A stretch of DNA of 64,000 bases from Delphinus delphis (lineage: Eukaryota > Chordata > Mammalia > Artiodactyla > Delphinidae): positions 19,661,730 to 19,725,729 of the forward strand of contig NC_082697.1 in the NCBI RefSeq assembly GCF_949987515.2, in the 5' to 3' direction. This document shows positions 9,416 to 19,718 of the stretch, piece by piece. Within the stretch, counting starts at the first letter, position 1, and every line of letters begins with the position of its first letter. A program made the translations under genes and the position numbers. Under the pieces are notes generated by a model. That model saw only the letters and a program-made list of their open reading frames with translations. It was not told the origin of the DNA and did no database searches.

Positions 9416-11869
9416 GGTAAGGTGATCAATGCCAAACATCTGGAAGAAAATGAGGATCAGTGAAGGTCTCCTATCCCTGAATAATCCAGGTAAAAATAGT
9501 TTCATGCCCAGGTATTTGCAATGTGGGCTGTGTACGGAGTGAATTCCTTTGGGGGAAAAATCATGAAAATACTTCTGTCCCACAACCCAGGGAAGGCAGG
9601 GGCTGCAAAATATGCTCCAGGAGAAGAGAGATTGCAGATTCTCTGTATATCCTTAGCCCTGTGTCCCTGACTCACCTGTGAGCTCAGTCCCACCTCAGCC
9701 TCAAAGCCAAGCCCAGCATAAAGCAAACAATGACTTCCTGGCTTGGCAGTGAGCGTTGGGTCTGCCTTGTTTCTCACACCACCTCAAATCTTGTGGCCAT
9801 GTCTGGTGTTCCCATGGTGAGACCCTTACTTTGTGCTGGTGCTCAGAATCCATGATCTTCTAGAGCAAGTCCAGTCTAGCCCCAGTTAAACATTGCCAAG
9901 ACACCTTTTTTTGGTATGACTAGGCACCTTCTACCTGCTTCCAGATTTCTCAGTACCAACCTGCTACTTGCCCTTTTTTCTATGCTACCTATTTATACCT
10001 TCCGTGATGCTCTGTGGTCCCACCTTTATCTCATCTCCTGTGATCCCCTTCTTCAGATCTTTCTCATTTCTATCTCTGGATTCCAACCAACACGCAGACC
10101 CTGATGCCACCTCAGTCTCAGTTTTGATATCTTAATAGACGTCCAAAATTCAGTATTTAGATACTAGAAATTTGGTGCCATTAACAGAAATAGCAGAGCC
10201 CAGGAAAGGGGGTGGGTAGGGGTCCTAAGGCGGAGCTGATTTAAAATGTAAATTATTCGCACACTTTGAGCCAGCACATATATCTTGGTATTGATCGAAG
10301 CTCTTCGGAAGCTATTTACGTTTTCAGCACACCTATAAGCCTGAGATTTATACTGCATTTGGTGTTTAACTAGCCTCTTAATGCATCTTGTTGAGCCTAA
10401 GTATTGGTGGGTATATTGTAAATTTTAGCCTTGGTGCTGAATTGATTTGCTTAGTGGGGTTGAACTTAGGCTATTAAAATAAATAAATAAAATGAATAAC
10501 AGGGACTTCCAGGACCTCATATCATATTAAAATCAACCAAAGGCAGAGAGACACAGCCTCCAGAGTCATGATTCTATATGTATTGTGGACCAGACTTAGG
10601 GCGTGAAGGATTCCTCTAGGTATGGCCTCACATAGTAAAACAGTAGCAGTGTAGAATTAAGGTAGAGACCACAGTGTAGGATGTGTACGTGTTAATTTGA
10701 AGGTAAGAAAACCTGAATTCACACTCTGACTTTATCCAGACACCCATAGCTGGATCTTCCTGCTCTTGGTTTCCAAGTGAGTGGCCCAGCTCAGTGATTA
10801 GACAGAGTTCTGGCTTCCTTCTAAGGATCTAGCCCACTGTGGCTAGGTTTCCCATGTTTGGCTGGGTTCTGAGATATGCCCAGCCCTTGGAACAGCTCTC
10901 AGAATCTAGGGCTGGTGTGTGGTGGCATCTGTTGTTTTGTGACCCCTCAGAATCATGGATGGGTCTCAGTTATTTCCATATTCTAGTGAAACTAATGACT
11001 TTAGTGCATCTCAGATAACCGAGGATCCAATTAATTTCAACACAGGACAGATACTTTCCAAAAGATTCACTTCAGGTAAAAGGCTTATTTTGTCTCTTAG
11101 AGCTAGGGGAAAAAGTTCTGCAATGAGCAGACAATTTACAGCTTGTCATTGTCCTGGTTCTCTGAAATGGTAGTATTTTCCTTTGCAGTCAGTGCAGAGA
11201 TGCTGGTTATCTGGGCTGGATTTTTACTGGGACTCAACATGTACTGCCAACCAGCCATTGTCAAGAGTAGGCTGTCATCAAAGGTTTTCTCTGAAGGAGG
11301 AACAGGTTCATGGAGGCTGGTTGTGACTCCAGGAGCAGATCTGTGGGGATGAGAACACCAGCGACCCTCCCTCTCTCCCTAGCTGGGTCAGGCTAGGTCT
11401 TCCTCACCCTCATTCAGCCTGAGTCTCTTGATTAGCTATTTGATACTTTCCCAAAGATGGCACAGTCCTCTCTTTATAAGGCATGAGCCTTGTCTCTAAG
11501 AATACTTGACCCTGAAATGAGAAGTAAACTTGGATTATCCACACTTTCAATGTCCCTCACTCTAACCTGGACTTACATGCTCGTGGATTCCATCAGAGAA
11601 GTTATGTATTCTTGAAAATGTTGGAACCACAGGAAAGCAAAGGATAAAAAGGAGAGAACATAAACAAATGTTTCTATTTGTGTACTTCCTTCATAGTCCC
11701 TATATTTTTTCAGTAGAAAATATTTTCAGGGCAACCTCTCAACAGGGCAACTAGGTCTTTGGCATATAGACATGTTCAACAGTGAAGACAAAAGATACGG
11801 CAAGCCCTGGAGATCTCCTCTAGCTGAAATGTAGAAGGCTGGGGTTCAGGAGATGAAGTAAAGAAAAGC
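9416..11869. other. Unassigned non-coding DNA, 2.4 kb
   Basis: No transposon, exon or structured RNA recognised. Short frames at 9502-9777 (-), 10955-11173 (+) and 11143-11352 (+) have no domain and no splice-site context that I could support. Confidence 0.5.
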
Positions 11870-12060
11870 TGTTTGGGAGGACTTATAAATACCAGGTTTA
11901 AGAGTTTGAATATTATTCTGTAGGACACTAGCTTATCCTGAAGGGGTTTTGAGCAAGAGAATGTGTTGTACAATTTGTATATTAGAAAGATTTTGCTGAT
12001 GAAATCTTTGGGTAGATTGGACATGGGTGAGCTTTGAGGCACAGGGATTAATTAAGGGAC
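11870..12060 (+). repeat. Ancient mammalian interspersed repeat, family unassigned
   Basis: The pattern 'gagtttgaatattattctgtagg...gaaggggttttgagcaagagaatg' resembles a widespread old mammalian repeat of which parts also appear near 37.5 kb. I cannot name the family. Confidence 0.35.
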
Positions 12061-12171
12061 AGATGCTGTGGGTGATATGTAATGAGGCCCCCAAATCATG
12101 AGTGAATTCTAATGCCATTTACAAGGGGGATGACCTAAGGGGTCATTTCCTGGAGTTCATAATCACTCCAT

Positions 12172-12198
12172 TACCACACACACACACATACACACATC
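12172..12198. repeat. Short (CA)n microsatellite
   Basis: About 25 bp of ACACACAC interrupted by ATACACACAT. Confidence 0.85.
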
Positions 12199-13499
12199 CC
12201 TACCTCACACCTTGCCTCCATACCACAGTGACTGTGCTCATTCATTTCTGAAATACCATTTAAAAAATGCATTTCATAAACAACAGAAGTTGCCATGACT
12301 CTTTAATTTCTCTTAGAATATGATCTCTTCAACACCCTGGACATGCATGAGGAACTGGAGAAAGAATCAGTATTGTTGATTCCACTGAATTTTTCAGCCT
12401 CCCTCATTTTAGTTCAGCATTCATCCTCTTCTTTCTTCCAAGACTGTCAACAGTGCAGGGGAGAAATTGCCACAAGTTTCTTCTATGAAACTCCGGCCTT
12501 CCTCAAAGCAGTGATGCTATTTCAATAAAAAGTCTCTGCAAAAGGTCACCCTGCAGTAAAAATCCATTTAAATAGGCTCTGGTTTATTTACCGTAACCAG
12601 GACAGAACGAGATTGGATCTGGGGTAATCAAGGCCAAATTCATCAACACTTTGGGGGACAGCATATTTGGAATGGAGTATTTCAAAATGGGGTGGATGGC
12701 TGGACTGGAGCTGACTGGCCTTGGCTGAATTCTGGGAAGGGGCAAACCATTTCTTTGAGTTACACACTGATACTGAAATGCACAGTCCATGGAGTGATCT
12801 AGTCCAAACACCACCAGTTACCCCAGGTCTCACCTGTCATAATGCCCTCACCTGGCTTAAGGGGACTGTGGAACCAGCTGTGTTCAGTAGAATAGACTAT
12901 TCCCTTCAAGGTTTCTCTGTATCCCTCATAGATCGATGTAGGGGAGAGATGACGTTGGGAAAACACTGAGCATCTTTTGTGTGTCTGGTGCTTTCCTAAT
13001 TTTTAAAACTAAAATTAGGTTCTAGGTTCCACGTCAATTCCAATCTTGCCAAAAGTGTTTGATGAGAAAACAGCCATTCTGGGTTGCTGCCCAGGCATTT
13101 TACAGTATAGCAACCCTGCTCACACCCAGAATCTGGCCATTTAGATAAGGACTGGAGTTTACGATTCCCCCTACAAATTCTCGCTTTGATTTTCTGAGGA
13201 CAGCTTTTAAAATAATCACGTAGAATTGAGCCCACTAAATATTAGTGACCACCGCCCTAGGTGCTCGCTACTCTCCTCTCTATTTCCTGCTCACTCATGA
13301 CCTGGGATGGAGGACTGCCTTTCCCCCAGCTCTTTGCACCCCTGTACTGGGATCTGTAAGTAATAAACCTTGTGAGTTTGCTTCATTTCTGTGAGTGTAT
13401 TGAAACTGTGCCTTCCACCAAAATGGCCCTGGGGTTTCACCTTCCCAAAGTGGGAGTTCCGATGCTGAGGGAGCATCAATCCTCCTAATAATCATGTGA
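12199..13499. other. Unassigned non-coding DNA
   Basis: Nothing recognised. Antisense frames near 12584-12833 and sense 12721-12969 overlap and are uninformative. Confidence 0.5.
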
Positions 13500-13640
13500 A
13501 AGAATATACCATTACAGCTTAATAGATGAGGAAACTGATACACAGAGCAGTTAAAAATCTCATGCTTACACAGCTAAGAAATAAGCAGTGTTGTCTTGAT
13601 TCTGACACATGTCTGTAGGGCCCAGAACAAAAACGCTTTC
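13500..13640 (-). repeat. MIR SINE fragment
   Basis: 'cttaatagatgaggaaactgatacacagagcagtt...cttacacagctaagaaataagcagtgttgtcttgattctga' is the reverse-complement core of MIR. Confidence 0.75.
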
Positions 13641-14544
13641 ACAATAGTCTTACTTGTGGAGTCAGAGCAGATCCTCCTAGAAGCCTGGGGTCAGGTGGAA
13701 TTTATGTGGTATCAACAAGCATCTGTGAACTGAGCTGACTCTTCCCGTCTGCATGCCTACCTTTCTGGCTACCTTCCATCGTGTCCTTGGGAGTCTTGAA
13801 TGCTGCATCTGTGACATTCAGTTTTGCTATGCAGCCCATCAGAGGCTGTTGTGTAAGAAGAGCTTGGGTACAATGCGGCTTGGGTTGGGTCCATCTCCAT
13901 GGATGATTGATGAAAGGGAGAAAGGAACACCACGGAATCCTGATGAGGTATGGACCAGGGTGTAGGGTGTAAAGAATAGAGCAAGGGTCTTGAGGAAGGA
14001 GGATGGAGAGATTCTCTGTCTACGTGCCTAACTCCAGCCAGCAGGGCTTTCCCTGGGGACCAGATTGGGAGTGAGAAGGGAAGAACAATGACACTACTCC
14101 TGGGCTGGGCAGGTGACAAGGAATGGGAGCTTCTGGGAGCAGGGGCAGTTGGGCAGCACCTGCTATGTCTACAAGTGGGCAGGTGTGGGTATCAGCAGCC
14201 GCAGTCTAGTGGGAGGCCCCAGGGCCCAGGCTCTGGTGGGTTTACCCTGGGCCTGGATGTTAGCCTTGGCAGTCCTGAGCATTAGCCTTGGCCTTGACAT
14301 GATTCCCCAGTGGCCAAACAGCCAGGCCAGCACACCTGAAAGTCATTAGCTCGGGGTCCCATTTTGCTGTCACATTTCCAAGCAGTGACCTGCAGCCATG
14401 TGTGACAGGGCAGGCACTTCATCAACTGACCTTCCCAGCCCACCCCTCCCATTGACCTTCCTGTCTCCATCAGTCCCCGCCCGAGAACTGCTAATCCCCA
14501 AAACCCAGAGCTAACAAGGATCTTTTCTTTCCTCTTTCAAAAGT
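13641..14544. other. Unassigned non-coding DNA
   Basis: Nothing recognised. Overlapping frames on both strands (up to 116 codons) are taken as chance. Confidence 0.5.
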
Positions 14545-14705
14545 ATTTATAAGATTTGACTATTATTTTCACAACCCATTTAAGTCAGTCTTCATCATTT
14601 TTCCATTAATGATGGGCTCTGAGGCTCAGAGTGCTTAAGTGACTTGCCCAGAATCACACAGCTAATAAGGTACAGAGTCTAGGCTGGAGCTGAGACCTTT
14701 ATGAT
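14545..14705 (-). repeat. MIR SINE fragment
   Basis: 'gggctctgaggctcagagtgcttaagtgacttgcccagaatcacacagctaataagg' is the conserved MIR core on the minus strand. Confidence 0.85.
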
Positions 14706-14993
14706 ATCAACAGGCTACTGAAGTGGGGGCATCACACAACCATCCACCTCCAGTGCTCCAGCCAGTCTGCCGTGCTGTTTCCCAACTATGATGTCTGAGC
14801 CCATCTTTTCTCCTGATAATAACCAAAGTCTCAATTTGTCTAACCAGTAGTTACCTGAAACCAATCCTCTTTTTGCTGCATTTGCAGCCATATAAAATGC
14901 CCCACATGGGCATTTTAATTTTGTCTTCTTTTAAAAATATTTCCTCTAGAAATATATTTTTCTAGCTTATGTTTATATTTCTCTGAAGCAATG

Positions 14994-15212
14994 CTTCTCA
15001 ATCAGGGACATTTTGTCCCTTAGGGGATATTTGGCAATACCCAGAGACATTCTTGGGTCTCACAACTGGGGCAGGAGGGTATTTCCCAGTGTCTCATAGG
15101 TAGAGGTTAGGGATTCTGTTAAACATCCTGTGATGCACAAAACAGCCCTCCACAATAAAAAAATATATCCAGCCCTAAATGTCAAAATGCCAAGATTGAG
15201 AAACTACTCTAA
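14994..15212 (+). repeat. MER5A hAT-Charlie DNA transposon
   Basis: The whole element is recognisable: 'cttctcaatcagggacattttgtccc...ggggatatttggcaatacccagagacattctt...tcacaactggggcagg...aacatcctgtgatgcacaaaacagccc...aagattgagaaact'. The terminal arms are the hAT inverted repeats. Non-autonomous and long dead. Confidence 0.9.
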
Positions 15213-15289
15213 GGCCATCAATAAGTGTACATAAAGGTACTTTCTTCAGACGACTGTATTTCTAGAAATAAATACCATTGATAATACGG

Positions 15290-15450
15290 CAGCATGAGTC
15301 ATTTGTGTGGTGCATTACAGCCAGCTTGCACCAGCTCATTAGAGCCTCCTGTGTGCATCTCTCCCCAACTCCACAATGACAATGTTGGTAGCTTGAAACT
15401 GACCATGATAGGAATATTTACACCAAGGAAAGTGGCAAATGCTACATATC
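15290..15450 (+). repeat. Ancient repeat, copy 1 (related to 25650-26030)
   Basis: 'ttggtagcttgaaactgaccatgataggaatatttacacca' matches by eye 'tgggtagtatgaaattggccatagtgggaatatcaacacca' near 25966. The upstream 'cagcttgcaccagctcat' matches 'cagcttacaccaggtcat' near 25670. Shared order over two blocks indicates a dispersed family, not named here. Confidence 0.6.
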
Positions 15451-15489
15451 AGGGATTTTTTTTTTTTCTGGAGAGTCAGCTTATCAGCA

Positions 15490-15690
15490 CATTATTAAGA
15501 ACTTTCTATGTGAGAGGATCTTGCATTATCTTATTTAATCCTCACTATACTCTGAGGTAACTACTATCATTATTTCACTTTAAGATTAGGAAACGGAGGC
15601 AGAGAAAGCTAAAGCAACTTGTCATATATAATACCATTATTAAGTGGTGGGGACAGGATTTAAAATCACGTGGTCCCACTCCAGAGTGTG
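15490..15690 (-). repeat. MIR SINE
   Basis: Reverse-complement MIR: 'cttgcattatcttatttaatcctcactatactctgagg...agattaggaaacggaggcagagaaagctaaagcaacttg'. Confidence 0.8.
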
Positions 15691-15944
15691 CATGTTAAAT
15701 ACTTCACTGCCTGGTCAAACATTAACCAGAAATAACTGTAATTCACTATGTATTCCTGAGTTGGTCCATTTGAAATGGAAAAGTGGATATTTACATTAAA
15801 TGCATTGGATTCCAATATCATTTTACAAATTTGATATCTTAGTAAGTGATAGAATTTTTGTGAAGTACTTCTTTTTAGGTAAATGTACACATTTTAAAGT
15901 GAATAAAGATTAAACAAACCCAATAAAGAGTTCTTAGAATCCTA

Positions 15945-16197
15945 AAAGTAGCTTTCCTTTAAATTGTTGCTTAAATGTCACCTTTCAGTGAGATAGTCCC
16001 TAATCAATATTTTAAAATTGTAGCCCCATTACCTCCCCAGAGGCACACTCTATCCCCCTTCCCTCCTTATTTTCTCCATAGCACAAATTCCTTAAGACTA
16101 TGTTTGTTTTTTCACTTCAACATTCCTAACACCTAGAACAGCATGTGGCACATAACACACTCTCAAAAAAAATTTTGTTGAATGAATAAATAAATGA
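15945..16197 (+). repeat. L2 LINE 3' end
   Basis: L2-like: 'gcttaaatgtcacctttcagtgagatagtccctaa...cattcctaacacctagaacagcatgtggcacata...tgttgaatgaataaataaatga'. Confidence 0.75.
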
Positions 16198-16705
16198 CAA
16201 ATACAGAGGCTTCTCCAAGAATAGAAAATAATCCCATCACTCATGAAAATGTTCAGTGCTTGATACACATTTATGAGAAAGGTAAAGTAAGGCGGGATAT
16301 GCCCTCAGACAAATTTGTTAAACTTCTTTTCAGTAACCAAAAATGGAAAAGACAAATTGGACAACTAAAACAAGTGAGCTGGTTTAGCTGAATTGACACT
16401 GCTCTTCTGAAATAGATGGAGTTTCTCTCCCAAGTCATTCCAGAGCACTAAGTATTTGCCTCCAAGATCTTTGGGATGGACCTGGGGCCCTTAGAACAGC
16501 CAGCCATATATACTAAATAAATGTGCACAAAATGGAATCTACCAGTGCTAAGGCTAGCAGAGGCCATGTTTATTAAAGAGGACCTCCTCATAACTGGCTC
16601 CATGCGTGACTCACAAAAACAGAAGTTCAAAATGTCCCCTTAGAAAGGAGTATGGTCTTGGTTAATGCTTCAACCTGCCTAATGTTTGACCACTGTAGAG
16701 AATAG
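16198..16705. other. Unassigned non-coding DNA
   Basis: Nothing recognised. Confidence 0.5.
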
Positions 16706-16778
16706 GGTTGCCAGGTGTAGCAATCAAAAATACAAGTCAACCATTTAAAACTGAATTTCAAATTAAATGTAATATATA

Positions 16779-16845
<67 letters not shown>

Positions 16846-16925
16846 TATATATACTATTGGCTGTTCATTCTTCATCTGAAGTTCAAACTTAACTGGATAT
16901 TCCATAACTTATCTGACAAACTTAA
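16706..16925. repeat. Palindromic MITE-like repeat with a microsatellite at its centre
   Basis: The left arm starting 'gggttgccaggtgtagcaatcaaaaatac' and running through 'ctgaatttcaaattaaatg' is roughly the reverse complement of the right arm 'catctgaagttcaaacttaactgg...cttatctgacaaac'. This matches a common eutherian short inverted-repeat element whose name I cannot confirm. The loop is replaced by TA/CA repeats. Confidence 0.55.
16773..16852. repeat. Compound (TA)n(CA)n microsatellite
   Basis: ATATAT, a GTGTGT interruption, about 26 bp of TATATA, then about 29 bp of CACACA and TTTATATATA. Both strands give short meaningless frames here. Confidence 0.95.
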
Positions 16926-17225
16926 CAGGGAGGTTAGACAACACTCTAGTGTTTCCTGGTTACTGTCAGGGCTCCACTACACAGAGTGCTGAGGAGGCAA
17001 AGATGGACACCAGGGACAGGAAGCAGTCCCAGGACATGATTGGTCAGCAATCCTGGGCACAGGCAATCCCTCCCTTCTGATCCAGAGAATCACAATATTT
17101 GAGAATCAAACTGTCCCATTCCTCTCATTTACCTAAAACTCCTGTTTGTTTTATTTTGTTTTGTTTCTATATCCACCCGCACCCAGTGATTTCTCTTACA
17201 TTGGTTCTCCTGTGGTAGCAGTGAC

Positions 17226-17445
17226 AGTTGTTCCAAAGCCTGGATGACTCACAGAATACAAGGGACCCTCTTAGAAACAGATTCCTCAGTTCTCACCTAA
17301 CAAGTAAGTCTGGGATTGGACCTGCGAGTCTGCTTTTTAAAAGCTCTTTGGGAGATTCTGATAATTGGCCATTTGGGGAGACAACTTGTTTTGGGCCTGT
17401 ATCTGAATAGTCAGTTCTCCCAGACACTATGCACTGTTTGAGAAT
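17226..17445 (+). repeat. MER20-like hAT fossil
   Basis: 'gttccaaagcctgga...cttagaaacagattcctcag...gggattggacctgcgagtctgctttttaaaagctctttgggagattctgat...tttgagaatc' follows MER20 order with the TIR-like ends. Strongly diverged. Confidence 0.6.
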
Positions 17446-18124
17446 CTTGGGAGTCAGTTTCAAAGGGGTGGGGATCAAGGCTGGAATGAAATTTGGCCCA
17501 CCCAAGGGATGGGAGTGATAATGGGGAATAGGGCTCAGGATGCTGTGGAAGGAGGGCTCAAAAGCCTAATACACACTGTATAAAGGCTTCACACAGTGCT
17601 AGGGAAATAATGAGTGGGAGATCTAAGATGAAATAGGTTGGCTTCTTCCATGAGGAATCTGGGTCACAATTCTAAACTCCATAAGAAAAACATCAGTTGG
17701 CATGAGGAAGGCAGTGCCCTGGGCTAGTTGATAGCTCAAAAATCAAGTGATCTGAAAAATTAATTCATCACTCTAAGTTTGAGTGTCTTTATACATAAAA
17801 TGAAGATTCATTAATTTCTTTTTCATTCATTTATTGGACATGAGTGCCCATGAACCAATCATCTACTGGAGTATTAGAAATACAGTAATGAATAAAATAG
17901 GTAAGATGCCTACCTTCACAAAGCATACAGCCTATCAGAGAAGGCAGACAATAAACAAGGAAATGGGAACAAATAGTTATTACTATAACTAGTTATAGCT
18001 AGTGATTGCTAGTTAATGCTATAAAGGGAACAAATAGTTATGGGAGAAGATGTTTTCAATAAATTAAACACACACATACACACATACAGAGGTGTGAGTG
18101 TAGAAGAAAAGAAGTAGAGAAGTA
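17446..18124. other. Mostly unassigned; ancient repeat likely at about 17820-18015
   Basis: 'gaaatacagtaatgaataaaataggtaagatgcctaccttcacaaagcatacagcctatcagagaaggcagacaataaacaagg' resembles a widespread old repeat of uncertain class. The rest is unassigned. Confidence 0.4.
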
Positions 18125-18222
18125 TATCAATCAAGGTACAGCCAGGAAAGAAAATTACAGGTCAGATATTTCAATAGAATTCAATACAGGGAATTAGTTT
18201 CAAGATATAAGAAGAGTCAAAA
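18125..18222 (+). repeat. Ancient repeat, left half, split by the L1 (continues after 23963)
   Basis: 'tatcaatcaaggtacagccaggaaagaaaa...caatacagggaattagttt' looks like the start of an old dispersed repeat. After the L1 the text resumes with 'agatgataagggaaatccagag', consistent with one older element interrupted by the L1 insertion. Confidence 0.45.
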
Positions 18223-18757
18223 CAAGGAGTACTTCCCAGAAATTCTGCTGCTGGTGTCCTTGTCCCTGTGGTGAGCCACAGCAGCCCCCCACCTCTGCAG
18301 GAGACCCTCCAACACTAGCAGCAACTAAGGGACCCAGAGAAGATTCCTCTGCTTTGCCTGAACTCTACAAAGAACCAGATCCTTGGTACCAGCAGAGGAC
18401 CCTTATGCCCATCTGCCTCCTCAGAGACTCCAGAACAATTTGGAGATTGGAAGCTCTTAGGTTCCCAGAAGCTTTACCAGATAAATTAGAAGGGTCAACT
18501 CCTAACAGGTGCAGGAATCTCAAGTAATTTGGGGGAACTGGAAAGGGGAGAAATTCACCTAAATCTCTATGACGAGATCTATGACAAGCCATTGGCATGG
18601 CATTCCTGGCCCTTTTAAAAGTTCAGTCTGAGACTCCTTATAAAAAGTTCCAGCAAAGCCAATTTTAAAAAAGCCTATATGGAGAGAGCAGAAGCAAGAA
18701 GAACTACAGTCCTGCAGCCTGTGGAACAAAAACCACATTCTCAGAAAGATAGACAAA

Positions 18758-19660
18758 ATGAAAAGGCAGAGGACTATGTACTAGATGAAGGAACAAGATA
18801 AAACCCCAGAAAAACTATATGAAATGGAGACAGGCAATCCTCCAGAAAAAGAATTCAGCATAATGATAGTGAAGATGATCCAGGGCCTCGGAAAAAGAAT
18901 GGAGGTAAAGATCAAGAAGATGCAACAAATGTTTAACAAAGACCTAGAAGAATTAAAGAACAAACAAACAGAGATGAACAATACAATAACTGAAATGAAA
19001 ACTATACTAGAAGGAATCAATAGCAGAATAACTGAGGCAGAAGAATGGATAAGTGACCTGGAAGACAGAATAGTGGAATTCACTGCTGCAGAACAGAATA
19101 AAGAAAAAATAATGAAAAGAAATGAAGACAGCCTAAGAGATCTCTGGGACAACATTAAATGCACCAACATTCGTATTTTAGGGATCCCAAAAGGAGAAGA
19201 GAGACAGAAAGGACCCAAGAAAATATTTGAAGAGATTATAGTTGGAAACTTCACTAACATGAGAAAGGAAATAGCCACCCAAGTCCAGGAAGCACAGAGA
19301 GTCCCAGGCAGAATCACCCCAAGGAGAGACACACCGAGACACATAGTAATCAAACTGACAAAAATTAGCGACAAAGAAAAATTATTAAAAGCAACAAGGG
19401 AAAAATGACAAATAACATACAAGGGAACTCCCATAAGTTTAAGAGCTGATTTCTTAGCTGAAACTCTACAAGCCAGAAAGGAGTGGCATGATATATTTAA
19501 AGTGTTGAAAGGGAAGAACTTGCAACCAACATTACTCTACCCAACAAGGATCTCATTCAGATTTGACAGAGAAATCAAAAGGTTTACAGACAAGCAAAAG
19601 CTAAGAGAATTCAGTACCACCAAACCAGCTCTACAACAAATGCTAAAGGAACTTCTCTAA
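18758..19660 (+). pseudogene. LINE-1 ORF1 (RNA-binding chaperone), two nonsense codons
   Basis: ORF1 protein normally trimerises through a coiled coil and coats L1 RNA in the cytoplasm. The frame opens at ATG 18758, meets TAG at 18782-18784, restarts at ATG 18785, runs 207 codons and meets TGA at 19406-19408. Past that stop the same frame continues to TAA at 19658-19660, so apart from the two stops the 300-codon frame is uninterrupted. Visible parts: a long Lys/Glu-rich heptad region with repeated 'ITEAEEWISDLEDRIVE'-like coiled coil in the middle, then an RRM-like section (around 'NIRILGIP'), then the C-terminal domain after the second stop. I chose ATG 18758 because it follows the 5' UTR directly and shares the frame. 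Product would be truncated and lack the C-terminal RNA-binding domain. Confidence 0.9.
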
Positions 19661-19718
19661 GTGGGAAACACAAGAGAAGAAAAGGACCTACAAAAACAAA
19701 CCCAAAACAATTAAGAAA

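Noticed and set aside
18781..19434. 217-codon minus-strand open frame
   Set aside because: It is the exact antisense of L1 ORF1. Lys/Glu-rich coding sequence read backwards gives Phe/Leu/Ser-rich frames with few stops. No independent evidence of a gene.
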